Below are positions 1-11,939 of a DNA stretch of 64,000 bases, one piece after another. The translations under genes were made by a program, and so were the position numbers. The notes under the pieces are model-generated. The model worked only from the letters and a program-made list of their open reading frames with translations. It ran no database searches and was not told the origin of the DNA. Each line of letters begins with the position of its first letter. The first letter of the stretch is position 1. The stretch comes from Trifolium pratense (taxonomy: Eukaryota; Streptophyta; Magnoliopsida; Fabales; Fabaceae), in assembly GCF_020283565.1 (NCBI RefSeq), contig NC_060059.1:14391501-14455500 (forward strand), given 5' to 3'.

Positions 1-1676
1 TTGAACACCCTGTAATGTATCCTGCCTAAAGAGTGAGTAATAATATTAGATGAATATTATTATGTAAATAATTTGCATATTCAACAGAAAATTTAAGGTA
101 TTGTTTAATTTTTTGGCTTAATTTTAGATGACATGGTTCATGCGCTTGTTCTCAGCTTGTCATGTGGCTCAAAGTAATGAGTATGATGTAATAATATTTA
201 GACAGGATTTCATCATATTTAATTTTTATTTTCTTTAGACAAGATTTCATTTTCTTATAGTATGAATAAGGAACAACCACAAAAAAACTTAAACTAACAT
301 TGGATTTTGAGTATAAAAAGGGAACAAGCACAAAAAATTTTATACTAATATTGGAAGGGGCCGCGCGAACGCAGGCCCCCACAGCAACAAATTATGATGT
401 AGACTCCACCACTTGGGTAGATCTTAGGCTAGCACCCCTCCTAAGTGCAATGGAGGTCACTTGCCTAGGCCATGGACCTTCTTGATCATCCATTGACCCC
501 ATCCAGGTAAGTATGTTGCTCAATCCCATACACTTTCATTTTATACTCACTTTCCCTCACTGTCTCAACAAATCTCACCGATGTGGGACTTTTCTAAAAT
601 GAAACCTATATACCTACCACACGCACAAATTCTGTATAAACCATGTGTTATTGATGGAGTTGGAGTGGACCACAATGTGAAGATCAAGTGAAATTATTTG
701 CAACGATTAAAACCCATGAATCCCATGACTATCAAACTATAGACTATTGAGCTTTACAACCCTGACTTTGATGTTAGAAATGAAAATAAGAAGAGCCTCT
801 GACAAGTGACAACCCGTTCCTCATGGTAGTAGCAAAGCATATTTAAACATGAATTTCATTCTCATAGAGTATGAATAAAACCCAAACACAAAAATGTAAT
901 TAGTTAGTGTTATTGGGTGGTGGTTAACTAACTATTGTATTGTATTTTGTTGAGTAAACTACTGTATTGTATACTATGAAAGTGGCACAATATCATTTGT
1001 ACTAAACTAAACTAAGGTTGTTACAAATATGAATCACGGACACAGATACAGAGACCAGATATGACACAGACACACGTCGACACCAATAATAATTTGAAAA
1101 AATGACATAATTCAATGTAATTATAAGTGTCGGTGTAAGACACCGACGTGTGTCCAACACCAAAACACACCTAATTCAAAGAGTGTTTGTGCTTCATTAG
1201 TTACGATTAGGAGTTAACTAGTAAAAACATAGGATTTCACAAGCCTAAGTATCAATTTTGAGTTGACTCAGACTATAAACTCAGAAGTAAAATAGAGTTT
1301 ACTCGGTTGGATTCGTAGTCCGATTTGATAAACCTACAGTAAAGTTGTATAAACTTGGACAAACTTGCAAGAAATTTATAAATGGATTTTTTATCATTTT
1401 TTCACCTCAATTTCATTTAGTTTTTTTTCCTTCTTTGTTAGCTTAATTTTGTTGTTGCCGGATTTCTCTTTTGTGGTAGTGCACGACTTCTTCCATCCTT
1501 ACAAACACTTCAAAAATACACACCCCAGAACAATTTTTTCACCTGAAAGTGTATTTTCAAACTCATGTATGGATTTTAAGAATTGTGAGGTGAGTAAAGT
1601 TGAGCCCCTTTACTGTAATGATTCAATGACCCCAAAAAACAGAAGCGAAAAGAAAAAAGTCGTCTCCCGCAGTTCC
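1..1676. other. AT-rich intergenic DNA, no gene recognised
   Basis: No open frame here has recognisable protein character. A GC-richer island at about 355-480 holds a 61-codon frame without domain features. Two related short segments (about 265-300 and 310-345) look like a degenerate direct repeat. A MITE-like relic lies at about 1027-1197. Confidence 0.5.
1027..1197. repeat. MITE-like dispersed repeat, degenerate copy
   Basis: The segment is rich in GACAC/GTGTC words and shares its core (an AATAATAATTTGAAAAAATG-like stretch followed by TGTAATTATAAGTG) with the better preserved element at 39797-39950. Its ends are imperfectly inverted (TGAATCACGGACAC against GTGTTTGTGCTTCA). It looks like an old non-autonomous DNA element; no clear target duplication was seen. 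Confidence 0.5.
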
Positions 1677-4100
1677 TAATGATTCCATCTATTTCTTCAT
1701 TTTCATTTCATCTGTCATACTTATGAAAAATAAAATCTAGTGCATGTGCATTAGATACTTTGGTGAGTACTAAGTTCGTATCACCATTCCCAATCGCAAT
1801 GTTTTATATCCTGCAGTTTCAAAGAATACCATTCAAAAACAGTACTGGTGGTGTATATGGATGAAGCTACATGTAAAGATATCCTTGTGTACAAGTGAAG
1901 AGGATGTCTTCCAGCAAAAGCAAGATTTTTAACATAAAAAATATGCATTCAAATTGTGAATTTTTTGAAATACTTATGTATTGTGTCAACATATATCTCA
2001 AATCAATGGCTATGTTGCTAGCTCAAACGACTTCACAAGAAAACCGTCATCTTTATCAACACAAATATGAGGGTGCTTAGCAAGATCACCACAACTGAAG
2101 ACTACAGAGTCTTACATCAAGAGCTCATCATTACAGCCAAGTTTGGGCATAAAACTGACAACCCAACACTAGGAAAATACCCCTATGCATCATCTGAAGA
2201 TAGAAATGCATGCACTTTAGAGCTGCAACTTGAATTGCAGTACCGTTCAAAACAACTGAAAATCAAGTTTAAAATCCGAGTCATTCCAATATTAACAGCA
2301 ACTTAAAATTCATTAATCATAAGTGGAAGCAGAAGTGATATTCTCATACCACCATTCACAATTGCACTGATCCTCTCTCAAATAACATATGAAGAAACCA
2401 GAGTAAACAAGATAAAATTTACAATTCCAGTGAAACATGAACTCATCATTGTATCTACATACACAATATGCATATAGTCATTGCCACCTGTGTTTTGAAA
2501 ACTAGAACTATCTAAATAAGCTTCATTATAACATTCTGAGAGGTTTGCTCCAAAAATTCTCCTTTTCAGCCTTTCTACGCACTTTAATCTTTACCAGCAA
2601 GTTGCAGCAACATCCAACAATGATAAGAACCAAAAGAAATAGAAAACTACACCCAAGAAAGTTCGTAGAGAAAAATAATACTTAGGTAGTTACTTAATAA
2701 AAGAAAGGGAAAACTGATTTAAGTTATATGCAAATGCCCCTGTACCAGATTTGAGGAAATTAACAGGTTTAAGACTACACAAGTGCAAAATACAATTAGC
2801 ATTACACAACCATTTCAAGGTAGGACAAAGGATAAAAAATACTATGACCAACACAGGGAAAAAACAAATCAACTAAAATATAAGTATATGTCATGTCCAT
2901 CTATTCATTTTCATTTCATCCATCATATACACTACACAAACTAACTGTGCATTGGTGAGGACTAGTTTCCGTATCACCCTTCCCATGCAATGTTTTAATT
3001 CCAACAATTTCACAGACTGTCATTCATAGCAGTACTGGTGCACATGGATGAAACTATATTTGAAAATATTCTTGTGTACAGGCAAAAAATAAGCATTCAA
3101 TTTGTGAATTTTTTGAAATATTTATGTATTGTTTCAATTTGTGTCTCAAATCAATGGTCAAGTTGCTACATTTCAACGACTACATGAGAAGGCTACCCAC
3201 TTGGAAGGACAAATGTCAAGAAATAATTTTCCACACTCTACTCTACAGAGGTTGAGGAGGCCTCGGCCTAGCAAGAGGACAACCGGAGACCACAAATAAT
3301 CTTACATCAAAGTGTTCATCAATATGAGTGGCAAGTTTGAAGATAAAAATTTACAACCTAATATTTATAGTACGAAAATACCCTCTGTCATCTAAGAGTA
3401 AAGAGACAAATGCATCCACAATAGAGCTGCATCTTGACTTGCAGCACCATTCAAAACAACTACAAATCAAGGCCATTCCAATATTCACAGTAGCATAAAA
3501 ATCATTAATCATATCTAAAATCACAAAAAAGTGAAGACAGGAATTATATTCCCATACCACCTTTGATGATTTGCATTGATCCTCTCACACATAACACATT
3601 AAGAAACCAGAGTAAACAAGGAAAAATTTACAATACTAAGGAAACATATTGTACTCGCACTCATCATTGCATCTACATGCACATTCCCACTTATAATCAT
3701 TGCCACCCATGTTCTAAATACATCTATATAAAGCTTTATTATAATATTCTGAGAGCTTTGTTCCCAAAATTCTTTTTTTCAGCCTTTCTGCGCTCTTTAA
3801 TCGTTACCAACAACATCCAACAATAATAAGCACCAAAAGAATCTAGAGAAATACCCCCAATGAAGTTGCTAGAGAAAAATAATAATTAAAGTATCTAAGA
3901 AATAAATAAAAATAGGCAACCCAATTGAAGTTATATGCAAGGGCCTCTGTACAAAAATTGAGGAAATTATCATGTAGTATAAGACTACACAAGTGACAGT
4001 TCATAACAGCTTTAATTCAAACTAAAAAAAAAAGGGACTGAAGTGTAAAATACAGTCAATATTGTATTACAACCATTTCAAGGTAGAATAATCGATCAAA
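1677..4100. repeat. Diverged tandem duplication, two units of about 1.2 kb
   Basis: Unit A (about 1677-2850) and unit B (about 2893-4100) share blocks in the same order. These include a TTCATTTTCATTTCATC start, a CAGTACTGGTG block (1840s and 3030s), a block beginning near AGAGCTGCA (2219 and 3424), GTAAACAAGG/GATAAAATTTACAAT (about 2403 and 3613), a TCTGAGAG block (2535 and 3746), and a GAAGTTATATGCAA to CAACCATTTCAAGG block (2720-2823 and 3929-4083). Divergence with many indels indicates age. No conserved reading frame links the copies, so this may be duplicated non-coding sequence or a relic gene tail downstream of the PRA1 gene. Confidence 0.6.
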
Positions 4101-4722
4101 AGCACAGGAAAACAGCAACAAGTATTGATTTGGAATCTCTAATTTGAGTTTCCTAAATTTTCCAGCATTTAGTCAAAAAGTTTGTCAAAAGAGAGAAAAT
4201 GTTGGGTGTGTATGTACCATTGTAGTATGTTGTAACCACAAAACTACCCTAAATTTTAGCCTGAATGCAGGGAATCAAAATCTGCATTCACAGCTGTGAT
4301 CAGCAGTGGACAAAATGAGTGTGTTATGCAACAAAATTCGAGAACTCAACAAATCATAAGTAAAAATGGAACAAGTAACAAAAATTGTTGAACAAGTAAA
4401 ACAGACCCACCATCTAGATAAAAAAACACCTAATTCCGATTCAATGCGATCAATTCTTTTGTTACATGAACATTGTTACAATCTCATCAACCAAAGTGAA
4501 ATAACAGCTTGAATATTTTTTTTTCAATACACGAGTAATAGTCACCGAATACCCAATGATCAACAAATTGGTCACTTCACCATTGCTGTGAGACCAACTC
4601 AGCTTTGATTTGAAGTCTACTTTCCCTTAACAAAACCATTAACTTGACAATGCAAAACTTCAAAATTTTCAAAGCAGAAAAACCAAAACTAACCGCGAAA
4701 CTGAAAACACTTTCTTTATTCA
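4100..4722. other. Spacer and probable 3' UTR of the PRA1 gene
   Basis: AT-rich sequence with no coding signal. The PRA1 gene is on the minus strand and ends at 4723, so its 3' UTR should lie in about the right-hand half of this stretch. The exact polyadenylation site cannot be placed. Confidence 0.4.
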
Positions 4723-5301
4723 TCAAATTGGAGTGTAATTTGTTCTAATAGGAGGAACTTGAGTTCCTCCAACAACAGAAAGCAACCCACTTTCTTCATC
4801 AACATACAAATCCTCAATAACCCTAAAAGATGCATGCAAACCCACAACAACAACACCAACAATCAACGAAACCAACACATTAACCCCAACATGAGTTGAC
4901 ACAAGTCCAACAACAGTAACAATCCCCAAACCGCATAGAATAATTCGATCATCGATTGTTCGATTGAGAATTACAAGAGGACCGTTACGCGAAAAGTAGA
5001 GAAAGAACCACGCGACGAGGAGGATCAAGAAAACGATCATGGAAACTGGTTGCCAGAGAAGACTGAGGAAGACGATTAGTAGAATTACGGCGGCGTAGTT
5101 GAACTGGAAGTAGTTGAGATTTCGACGGAGACGGAGCATTGCGTCGTCGTAGGAATGGGGACGGGAGAGAGCGGAGATGTCGAGAAATTCGCGCCATGAG
5201 CGGGGAGTGGGGATTAGATTGGAGGGTGGTGGTGGTTGCCAGGTGGCGGTGGAAGGGGTGGAGATAGCACCGTAGCTAGTGGCGGTGGTTGTGGTCGGCA
5301 T
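4723..5301 (-). CDS. PRA1 family protein (prenylated Rab acceptor)
   Basis: A single-exon 192-residue protein. The N-terminal 30 or so residues are Thr/Ser/Pro-rich. The PRA1 core follows: WREFLDISALSRPHSYDDAM near residue 36, then RRNLNYFQFNYA, then two paired hydrophobic hairpins (about 70-107 and 122-157) separated by the polar NRTIDDR loop, and a short C-terminal tail starting VIEDLYVDEESGLL. This is the full plant PRA1 layout and closest in style to the PRA1.B group. Family members are small four-helix membrane proteins of the endomembrane system (ER, Golgi, endosomes) that bind prenylated Rab GTPases and assist vesicle traffic. Lack of introns is usual for plant PRA1 genes. The start is the first ATG before the conserved core and is followed by a low-complexity tail, as in relatives. 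Confidence 0.93.
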   Translation of the reverse strand: MPTTTTATSYGAISTPSTATWQPPPPSNLIPTPRSWREFLDISALSRPHSYDDAMLRLRRNLNYFQFNYAAVILLIVFLSLLWQPVSMIVFLILLVAWFFLYFSRNGPLVILNRTIDDRIILCGLGIVTVVGLVSTHVGVNVLVSLIVGVVVVGLHASFRVIEDLYVDEESGLLSVVGGTQVPPIRTNYTPI

Positions 5302-5508
5302 TGGGGATTGTTAGATCTGAAATGTGTGCATATTTGAATTAGGGTTTGTTGTGAAATATGCGAATCGAATGCGATTTGGGAATTTTGAGAGAGAAAGTGA
5401 GAATCTTTATTTCTCTCTCTCTCTCGTTCTTTCGGGAGAGGGGTTTTGCTTTGCCAAATTGTCTTACCTCAATTTTCCCGGCAAAATGTTTGATCTCACT
5501 CTTCACTT

Positions 5509-5518
5509 ATTTATAAAT
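5509..5518 (-). promoter_or_regulatory. Candidate TATA box of the PRA1 gene
   Basis: On the minus strand the sequence reads TTTATAAATA about 210 bases upstream of the PRA1 start codon. A CT-rich leader with (TC)n runs on the plus strand at about 5409-5425 lies between. Position and sequence fit a core promoter with a leader of roughly 170-180 bases; this is inferred from sequence alone. Confidence 0.4.
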
Positions 5519-5559
5519 CTTTTCTTGTTGGATTAAATTATCAACTTTCCAAAATATAA

Positions 5560-6426
5560 ACAAAAATTTGTCAACAAAATTTGATGTATTTAATGTAAAA
5601 GAAGTATTTGATATATTAATTTTTGTTACATATAAATATGTATTCTTTTCTTTTTTCTATAAATATTAATAATTTTTAGATTTTAAATAATTAAAATCTA
5701 CTTTTTTTTTTAATTAAAAAACTCTTTTAGAGTGAACTTATATGTAAGCTTAGTGGAAAACTCTTTTAAGCCCTAACATGCATGGAACGATTATATGGTT
5801 CGAATGTTTTAAATTGTAAAATAATTGAATCATAGATGGTGTCGATTGAGATTCATGGTCGATTCAATTTTAAAAAATTCTTTATGAATAGAAAGGAAAA
5901 GATGAAGTGAAAAATATTATCACTAAATTGAGGAAATAGGAAATCGGGATTAAACAATCACCAAATTACACATTGCAAATATTCTACTTGTGTGTATCAT
6001 TCATAATCAAGTCATGCCAAGTCCAAGGGTATGTTCTAAGCTAAAGACATGATCAACTTATCTACTCATATATTAATAGCATTACCTTCAAATTTAATCC
6101 TCCACATGTTAAGGAAATTAGACCATAATATATGCTAACAATATTTCACAACTCAAAAATTTCTACATCAAGAGACAGTTTGAGATTTTAAACTATATGA
6201 AGATAAACAGTAAAATACAATGAGGGGGTAATTTAGTTAGACCATTATCCTTCAACCTAAGTTGGACCCAAAAAAAAGTCCTTAGAAAGAGTATATATGA
6301 GTGATTGAATTTTAAACTGAGCCTTTTTCTCCTTCTTCTTTGTTTATTCTTCTTGTTTTTCCTATCCCCCTTTCTTTGTCCTTGTATCTCTATACACAAC
6401 ACCCTTTCGTAGGAAACAACCCAACT
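5560..6426. other. AT-rich intergenic DNA
   Basis: No coding frame or recognisable repeat was seen. The right end should include the 3' UTR of the DUF1685 gene, which is transcribed leftward and stops at 6427. Confidence 0.5.
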
Positions 6427-7514
6427 TCAAGAAGACTGCATGACGGAACATGCAACGGCTTGAGCCCAATGTCTTAATTTGGTCTTCACCAATTCAGGGT
6501 CATCGCCTGCATTCCACAAAGCTCCAAACCCACAACTACGTCAGCATAATTATATAGATAAATTTAATCAATTATATTCGTTTGTATTACTTTTTAGGAA
6601 ACATCGGTTATATTACATTTAATATTTAAGTCTAACTCAATTTCACAATATTTTAAAGCAAATAATTTAGTACACATACAATAAAGAGAATAGTCCTAAC
6701 TTGATTATTACAACCGTAATATAATAGATTTAGACGTCTCTATAACAATATCGTTCGTAATGGCCTATAGCAACCAAATTTGTTTGCACTTTAGGTTCGC
6801 AAGGAAATTCAAAATCATGACATGATTCAATTTAAGGTTAATCTAATTAAAACATATATAACCAAAATTATATTCTTTCCCCCAATATATTCCATCATGT
6901 GCGCAGACGTGCATTTATCGATAAGACTTCTAAACGAACTCTAAATTATCAAACCCTCATTTCTCATGTAACAAGAGGGTGGGGGGAAAAAGTATTTTAA
7001 GAAAAATTCAAAGGATGTAACCTGGGCTGCAAATCTTCCATGAGTCAGCATCACTTCTAGGGCTTCCAAAGGAAGAAGAACGTGCTCCGAGGGAAGAAGC
7101 GCGGCTTTGAGGTGTAGAGACAGGGCTTGGTGACAAACCTCTATTAACAGCAAAATAAAGATCAAGTGCAGGCAATGTATTACACAATCTCTGACCATCT
7201 TCTTCATTGAATCCAAACCCAAGTTCAATGCACCCTTTAAGCTCATGCAAATCCTCATCAGTTATATCATCACAAACACATTCTTGAACAATACTACTCC
7301 TTCTTCTTTCTTGTCTCCTCCTTCTCTCCCAAGCCATGTCTCGCGGCTTCTCGCACATCGATAGCTGCTTGGATAGCCTCCTCTTATTATTCCACACCAT
7401 CGGCACTAATGGCATGTGCTGCAACTCCTCCTCCGATTCGCTTGGCAACAAAGAGGATGAAGAAGACGACAATGGCATTGGCATTGTCTCATGCTTTTTC
7501 ACTTCCTCATTCAT
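6427..7514 (-). CDS. DUF1685 family protein, two exons
   Basis: Exon 1 is 7514-7022 and exon 2 is 6506-6427, separated by a 515-bp GT-AG intron (7021-6507). The junction is phase 1 and rebuilds a Gly codon. The product is 190 residues. It has a Ser-rich acidic N-terminus, a very basic patch (WERRRRQERRRSS, near residue 62), then the DUF1685 core ITDEDLHELKGCIELGFGF with LCNTLPALDLYFAV, a Ser-rich linker with SWKICSPG, and the C-terminal element DDPELVKTKLRHWAQAVACS supplied by exon 2. Without exon 2 the frame would end in four unrelated residues, so the splice is well supported. Biochemical function of the family is unknown; plant members are small, probably soluble proteins. An AG directly before the ATG (TTTGCAG-CT-ATG) suggests a possible 5' UTR intron as well. 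Confidence 0.88.
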
Positions 7515-10090
7515 AGCTGCAAATAATTATAATTATATTTATTTAACAACAAATTGAAAAAGTCTTTTTTTTTTTTTTAATTTGATGTGTAAATGATAAT
7601 GATGGTGGCGGAGGCAGCAAGCGAGGACCACCTCGCCCCGCCGGCGTCAAAGTGGTGGAATAAGAAGAAAATGAGAGAAAGAAAAATGAGAAGAATATAC
7701 AAAGAAATTGGGGTATTTGATGTGTTCTAATATTGGAGGGTTTAATGTTTGGTGTTTGATATTCTACCGTACATTTGTAACTGTCATCACCAAGTTTTCA
7801 GGAGCAATATTTAGTAGTGCTATGTATATTGTCTTGTGCTTGATTGAAGGGTAACTATATTCCGGTAAAATCTTTTACTTTGCAAAACAATAAAAAAAAA
7901 AAACAAGAGTTGTTTGTTAGCTAAGCTGATTCAGTTTCCTATTTATGTGTCGTTTCCTAGCTTTAGTTGTGTCGCATGCCTTACAAGTACCGTCTGTCAC
8001 TAACTAACTACTATTTGTTTGCAAAAAAAACCAATGAACCATCTATATCTACTACTAGTAATTGCTGCCCATTTAGCTTATGGAATCAAGAAAATCGGAT
8101 TTGCTGCTACCTAACGCATTCATATAGTCGGTGTACCGACTCGGTACATTATTTTGTGATCATTCGATCCATATTATATATTTATATCTTTATGTAAATT
8201 TCAAATGTTTAAGTTGATTAAATACATATTTATTTATTTATTTATTTTTGTTTTGAATATTTTTTTATATTTTACAAATGGTTAAATATTTTCTTTTGTC
8301 ACTAGTATCTCTCTCAAAAGCCCTCTCATGCCTCCCACAATCTATGACGTCGACTCCATCATTATCATTTTTACCAAAACCCTAGTGTTCCAAATTCCAT
8401 GTGCTTGCTCCATCGCCTATTCCATGTGCTTTGTTTATTGATCTTGTGAATAATCATCGGTTTCAAATTTTTCGTTGTTTCTGATTACCGGTAAACAGAA
8501 AACGAGTGGTGGAAGAAAACATATGATGGTCGTGGGAGTTACAAATTAGAGGGAAGAAGATGGAAGAGAGAGAAAAAAAACTCTCTCAAATTAATTGCAT
8601 CTAACACCTTCCGCTCTTCATCGTTTCTTAGAAGAGCTTCAATCTTTATGGAGTTCAAAACCCTCGGACACTAGAACAAACTTGTTGTTTGTTTTTAAGA
8701 GTAAATATATCGTATATATACATTAGTTGAGTAAGTATAAACATTAGTTGAGTTTCAATACTAAGCTAGTTAGCACAGAACTAGGTGAGCTCTCTATATA
8801 TACATATATATATAATTAACTTTTTATTCATAACAAAAAAAAATACAAAATTCAAAATACAATTTAGCTAATTATCTTTCTCTCTTCTCTTATGGTGAAT
8901 TCATTATCATAATGAAATACAAAAGTTGTGCATCGCATGATTGTTAAAATATCGTTTTAATTGTAAAAAAAAAATATTCTATGTTTTTATATATAATTTT
9001 TGCGCTAATTCGGAGCTAAATTGTTTAGTAAAATCACAAGTTAAAACGAGTTTATACAATTTAGCTTTTTATAAAATCGTTTAAACTCACACATTTTCAC
9101 GTACTTGAACATCTTATTTCAAAAGTCCAATTTCATCATTTAGATATCACACCAAAATTTTTTAGCAATACAAATATTTAGAAAGACACTTAATTTTTTA
9201 TAATAATATATGTTAATAATTAGAGAGGAATGGTAATAATTTTTTTACAATCGTAGTTAGAGAGATAGCATTTTTTATACTCGTGGCTTTCCAACCGTGT
9301 TTCTTATTTTTTTTTTATGCACACGTGTAAAAGGAATAAAGAAATGAAAAGATAAAACAAAATAGAGAAGAAAGATGAAAACACAAAACAAATAAGTAAT
9401 TATTTTTTTATAAAATGATAGAACATTACAATATTTTATGTGATTATTTAAATATAATAAGTTATTATTTGATAATAAATTAATAAATAAATGTAATAGG
9501 GTTTTGTAAAACTAAAATAAATAATAGTGGTTAAAATTTACAATGACTTTTTATTTCAATAATATATAACTTTTTTTTTTAATTCTAACATGACATGCAT
9601 GTCTATAAGAGTCATATTTAATAAATGAAAAATTGAGAGAGTTGTATTCATATATATTAGTGGATATTGTGTTTATAGTTTGTGATATTTTTTGTGATTG
9701 AAATGCATGATACTACTCATATTTAATTGATGAGGATGAGAAAAAATATTGTATGTAATTTGTCTAATATTTAAAATTATTTTTTAAAATTTAAATTTAT
9801 ATATATATATATATATATAGGGAGGGATAAAATTACACCGGTGTAATATTTGAGTAATGTTACACTACTTAATAACGCTTTAACGAATACAAATTTTACA
9901 AAATTTACCGTTTGATTGAAAACTTATATCGTATAGATCATCCATGTTAAATTTTATAAAAATCTAAAATCGTTTGATACATTTTGAGATAGATAAAAAT
10001 TAACGGTATTCAATAAAAATGCATAAAAATTAACGTTTTTTTAATTAGTATTCGTAGCACTTACATTTCTAAATTAAAAGTAAAAAATTT
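7515..10090. other. AT-rich intergenic DNA
   Basis: The first part is the likely promoter and leader of the DUF1685 gene and includes a GC-rich patch at about 7605-7660. A stretch at about 8300-8700 is less AT-rich but has no convincing reading frame. From 8700 on the DNA is simple AT-rich sequence with a (TA)n run at about 9799-9819 followed by a palindromic TTACACCGGTGTAA at 9834-9847. No gene was recognised. Confidence 0.5.
9799..9819. repeat. (TA)n microsatellite
   Basis: About ten uninterrupted TA units. It is followed directly by GGGAGGGA and a palindrome containing ACACCGGTGT, possibly the edge of a small transposon. Confidence 0.8.
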
Positions 10091-10094
10091 CAAC

Positions 10095-10300
10095 CAACAA
10101 TGAATTGGTCCAAGTGATAAGGGTCTTGGTCTCCTTAAACATGTGTTCAGGGGTTCGATTTATGGCTCATGCGTATGCGAAAAATTTGATTGGGAGGGGA
10201 GAACCCACCTTGTGTACCTCATAGGTTCCTCGACGGAGATTAGTCATCGCTAACACCGGTGGAAACTTCGTACAAATATCATGATAACCAAAAACAAAAA
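10095..10300 (+). mobile_element. tRNA-derived SINE-like element
   Basis: It begins with a box A-like TGGTCCAAGTGATAAGGG and carries a box B-like GGTTCGATT (10152-10160) about 40 bases later, the spacing of an internal RNA polymerase III promoter. A tRNA-unrelated body follows, and the 3' end is A-rich (CCAAAAACAAAAACAG near 10290). This is the typical plant SINE layout. No target duplication was identified and no RNA secondary structure was calculated. Confidence 0.6.
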
Positions 10301-10649
10301 CAGTAAAAAGGTAAAATTTTCATGTCAGATAACTCAACATTAAATTATCGATTACGAGTTTAGAAGATTAATATCTAATTTAAATGATACTACTCCCTCC
10401 GACCGTGACCTCTTTTTAAGCAAATATACCGATTTTGCACACTTGGAGTTATTTTTTTGTCTTGATTTTATATGAAATTTCTTTTACAAATCCTAAAATG
10501 AACTTACAATATAATTTGCATTGAAACTATACAATAGTTTTTTTTAAGACTCTACAATCATGTTAAAAATAGCACAATTAATGATGATACTTTTGGAAGA
10601 ATAACATTAAATATAAAGTTGATTTTAGTAACTTTTATTTATTATATTT

Positions 10650-10751
10650 AATGCCAAAAGTTTTTGTTAACTATTATTGTAACCTTATTTATAAGTAATA
10701 CCTAGTTAACAAAAACTTTTGGCATTAACTATTACTTATAAATAAGGTTAC
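10650..10751. repeat. Two interleaved perfect inverted repeats (A-B-A'-B')
   Basis: Arm A (10650-10673, 24 bases) is exactly complementary to A' (10703-10726). Arm B (10679-10699, 21 bases) is exactly complementary to B' (10731-10751). Because the arms alternate, the two stems cross: the arrangement is a pseudoknot order rather than a simple hairpin. It lies in AT-rich intergenic DNA. Confidence 0.85.
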
Positions 10752-11275
10752 AGAACCCACTTGGATTGTGCTCCTCCTGAAGATCTCAGGTTCAATTTTT
10801 TCTGGTGACAATTTGAATAGACTAATTTACCATTCTTAAAAATAAATTACAGGAAATACATCATATGTTTTTCTTATCTCCCTGAATTTTAAATTAACAA
10901 AGAGTTTTTCCACTAAGAATGGGAGGATAACCTTAGCAATCATCATGACTGCATTGATTCTTACTAGCTTTTGGAGTTTGGTGTTAGTTTGCTGGTCAAA
11001 AGACTAGGGCTTGTGTTGCAAGAATAGAATCAGGATCATGTCAAATTTGTTGGTTAACTTATACACAGAACCAGTTTCGAGATTTTGGAGATTCAGGGTA
11101 AATAATAAAAATGACATCTAATAAAAAATGAATTTTTTTAAAAAATATCATCATTTATTTAAATTGTAAATAATGTTAACAACATCAAAAATAATTATTT
11201 ATTTGTGTAACTAACATAAAAATAATGTTTCAAATGATGGAATAAATAAATGTTAATAATTTATCCTATATTGTT

Positions 11276-11935
11276 ATGCTGGTATGGAATATATGGTGGC
11301 GGAGGAATCAAAAATGTTGGCACGAGAAATTACCAACAGTGTATGAGGTAATTAGAAGAACAAAAGACACACTTTATGATTGGGAATTGGCGCAACAGCT
11401 AAAGACAAACAGAAGTAGTAACGCAGTCACGGCGAGGCATACGTGGACCAAACCTCCGGTGGGAGCACTAAAATGTAATATAAATACAACATGTTATGCG
11501 GAGCTGAACATATATTGTATAAGGGCATGTGTGCGTGATGATCAAGGAAAATTTGTGCGTGCATACACGAGAAGACTTGACGGAAAACTAGAGATAGCAG
11601 AGGCAGAAGCACTTCAATGGTTACAAAATGCTAATATGTCAAATGTTCAAATTGAAACAGATTGTCTCCAAGTGGTACAAGCTATAAATAAGAAGTCTAG
11701 AAATAACACATAGTTTGGTGTTATTATTGAGTCGTGTCGTAGATTATTAAATATGAGTCAAAATTGTAAGGTCAGTTATGTTATGAGACAAGCCAATCGA
11801 GTAGCTCATGGTCTTACACAGGCAACTCGTTTTAATGCTAGTCCCCAAATTTTTTATTATTGTCCACCTTGTATTGAAATTATTATTATTATTATAAATG
11901 ATGAAATGCACTAAGTTTGCTTGCTTCAAAAAAAA
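11276..11935 (+). pseudogene. LINE 3' fragment: RNase H domain relic
   Basis: The translated frame starts VWNIWWRRNQKCWHEK and contains the plant LINE RNase H pattern: W-x-KPPVGALKCNIN, RDDQGKFVRAYTRR, AEAEALQWL and IETDCLQVVQAI. A stop at 11711-11713 interrupts it. The same frame then resumes with the family's C-terminal YVMRQANRVAHGLTQATR and ends near 11912, followed by CTTCAAAAAAAAA. In intact relatives the first catalytic Asp sits in a CNIDAS-type motif; here it reads CNINTT, so the first acid is lost. Upstream reverse transcriptase is absent, as in 5'-truncated LINE insertions. It is non-functional. Confidence 0.8.
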
Positions 11936-11939
11936 ATTT

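Noticed and set aside
300..485. A small gene in the GC-richer island near the left end
   Set aside because: The frame has only 61 codons, with no domain, no conserved-looking segment and no supporting splice or promoter structure.
6941..7258. A 105-codon frame overlapping the DUF1685 gene on the same strand
   Set aside because: It is an out-of-frame shadow of exon 1 that runs into the intron; the DUF1685 frame carries the conserved motifs.
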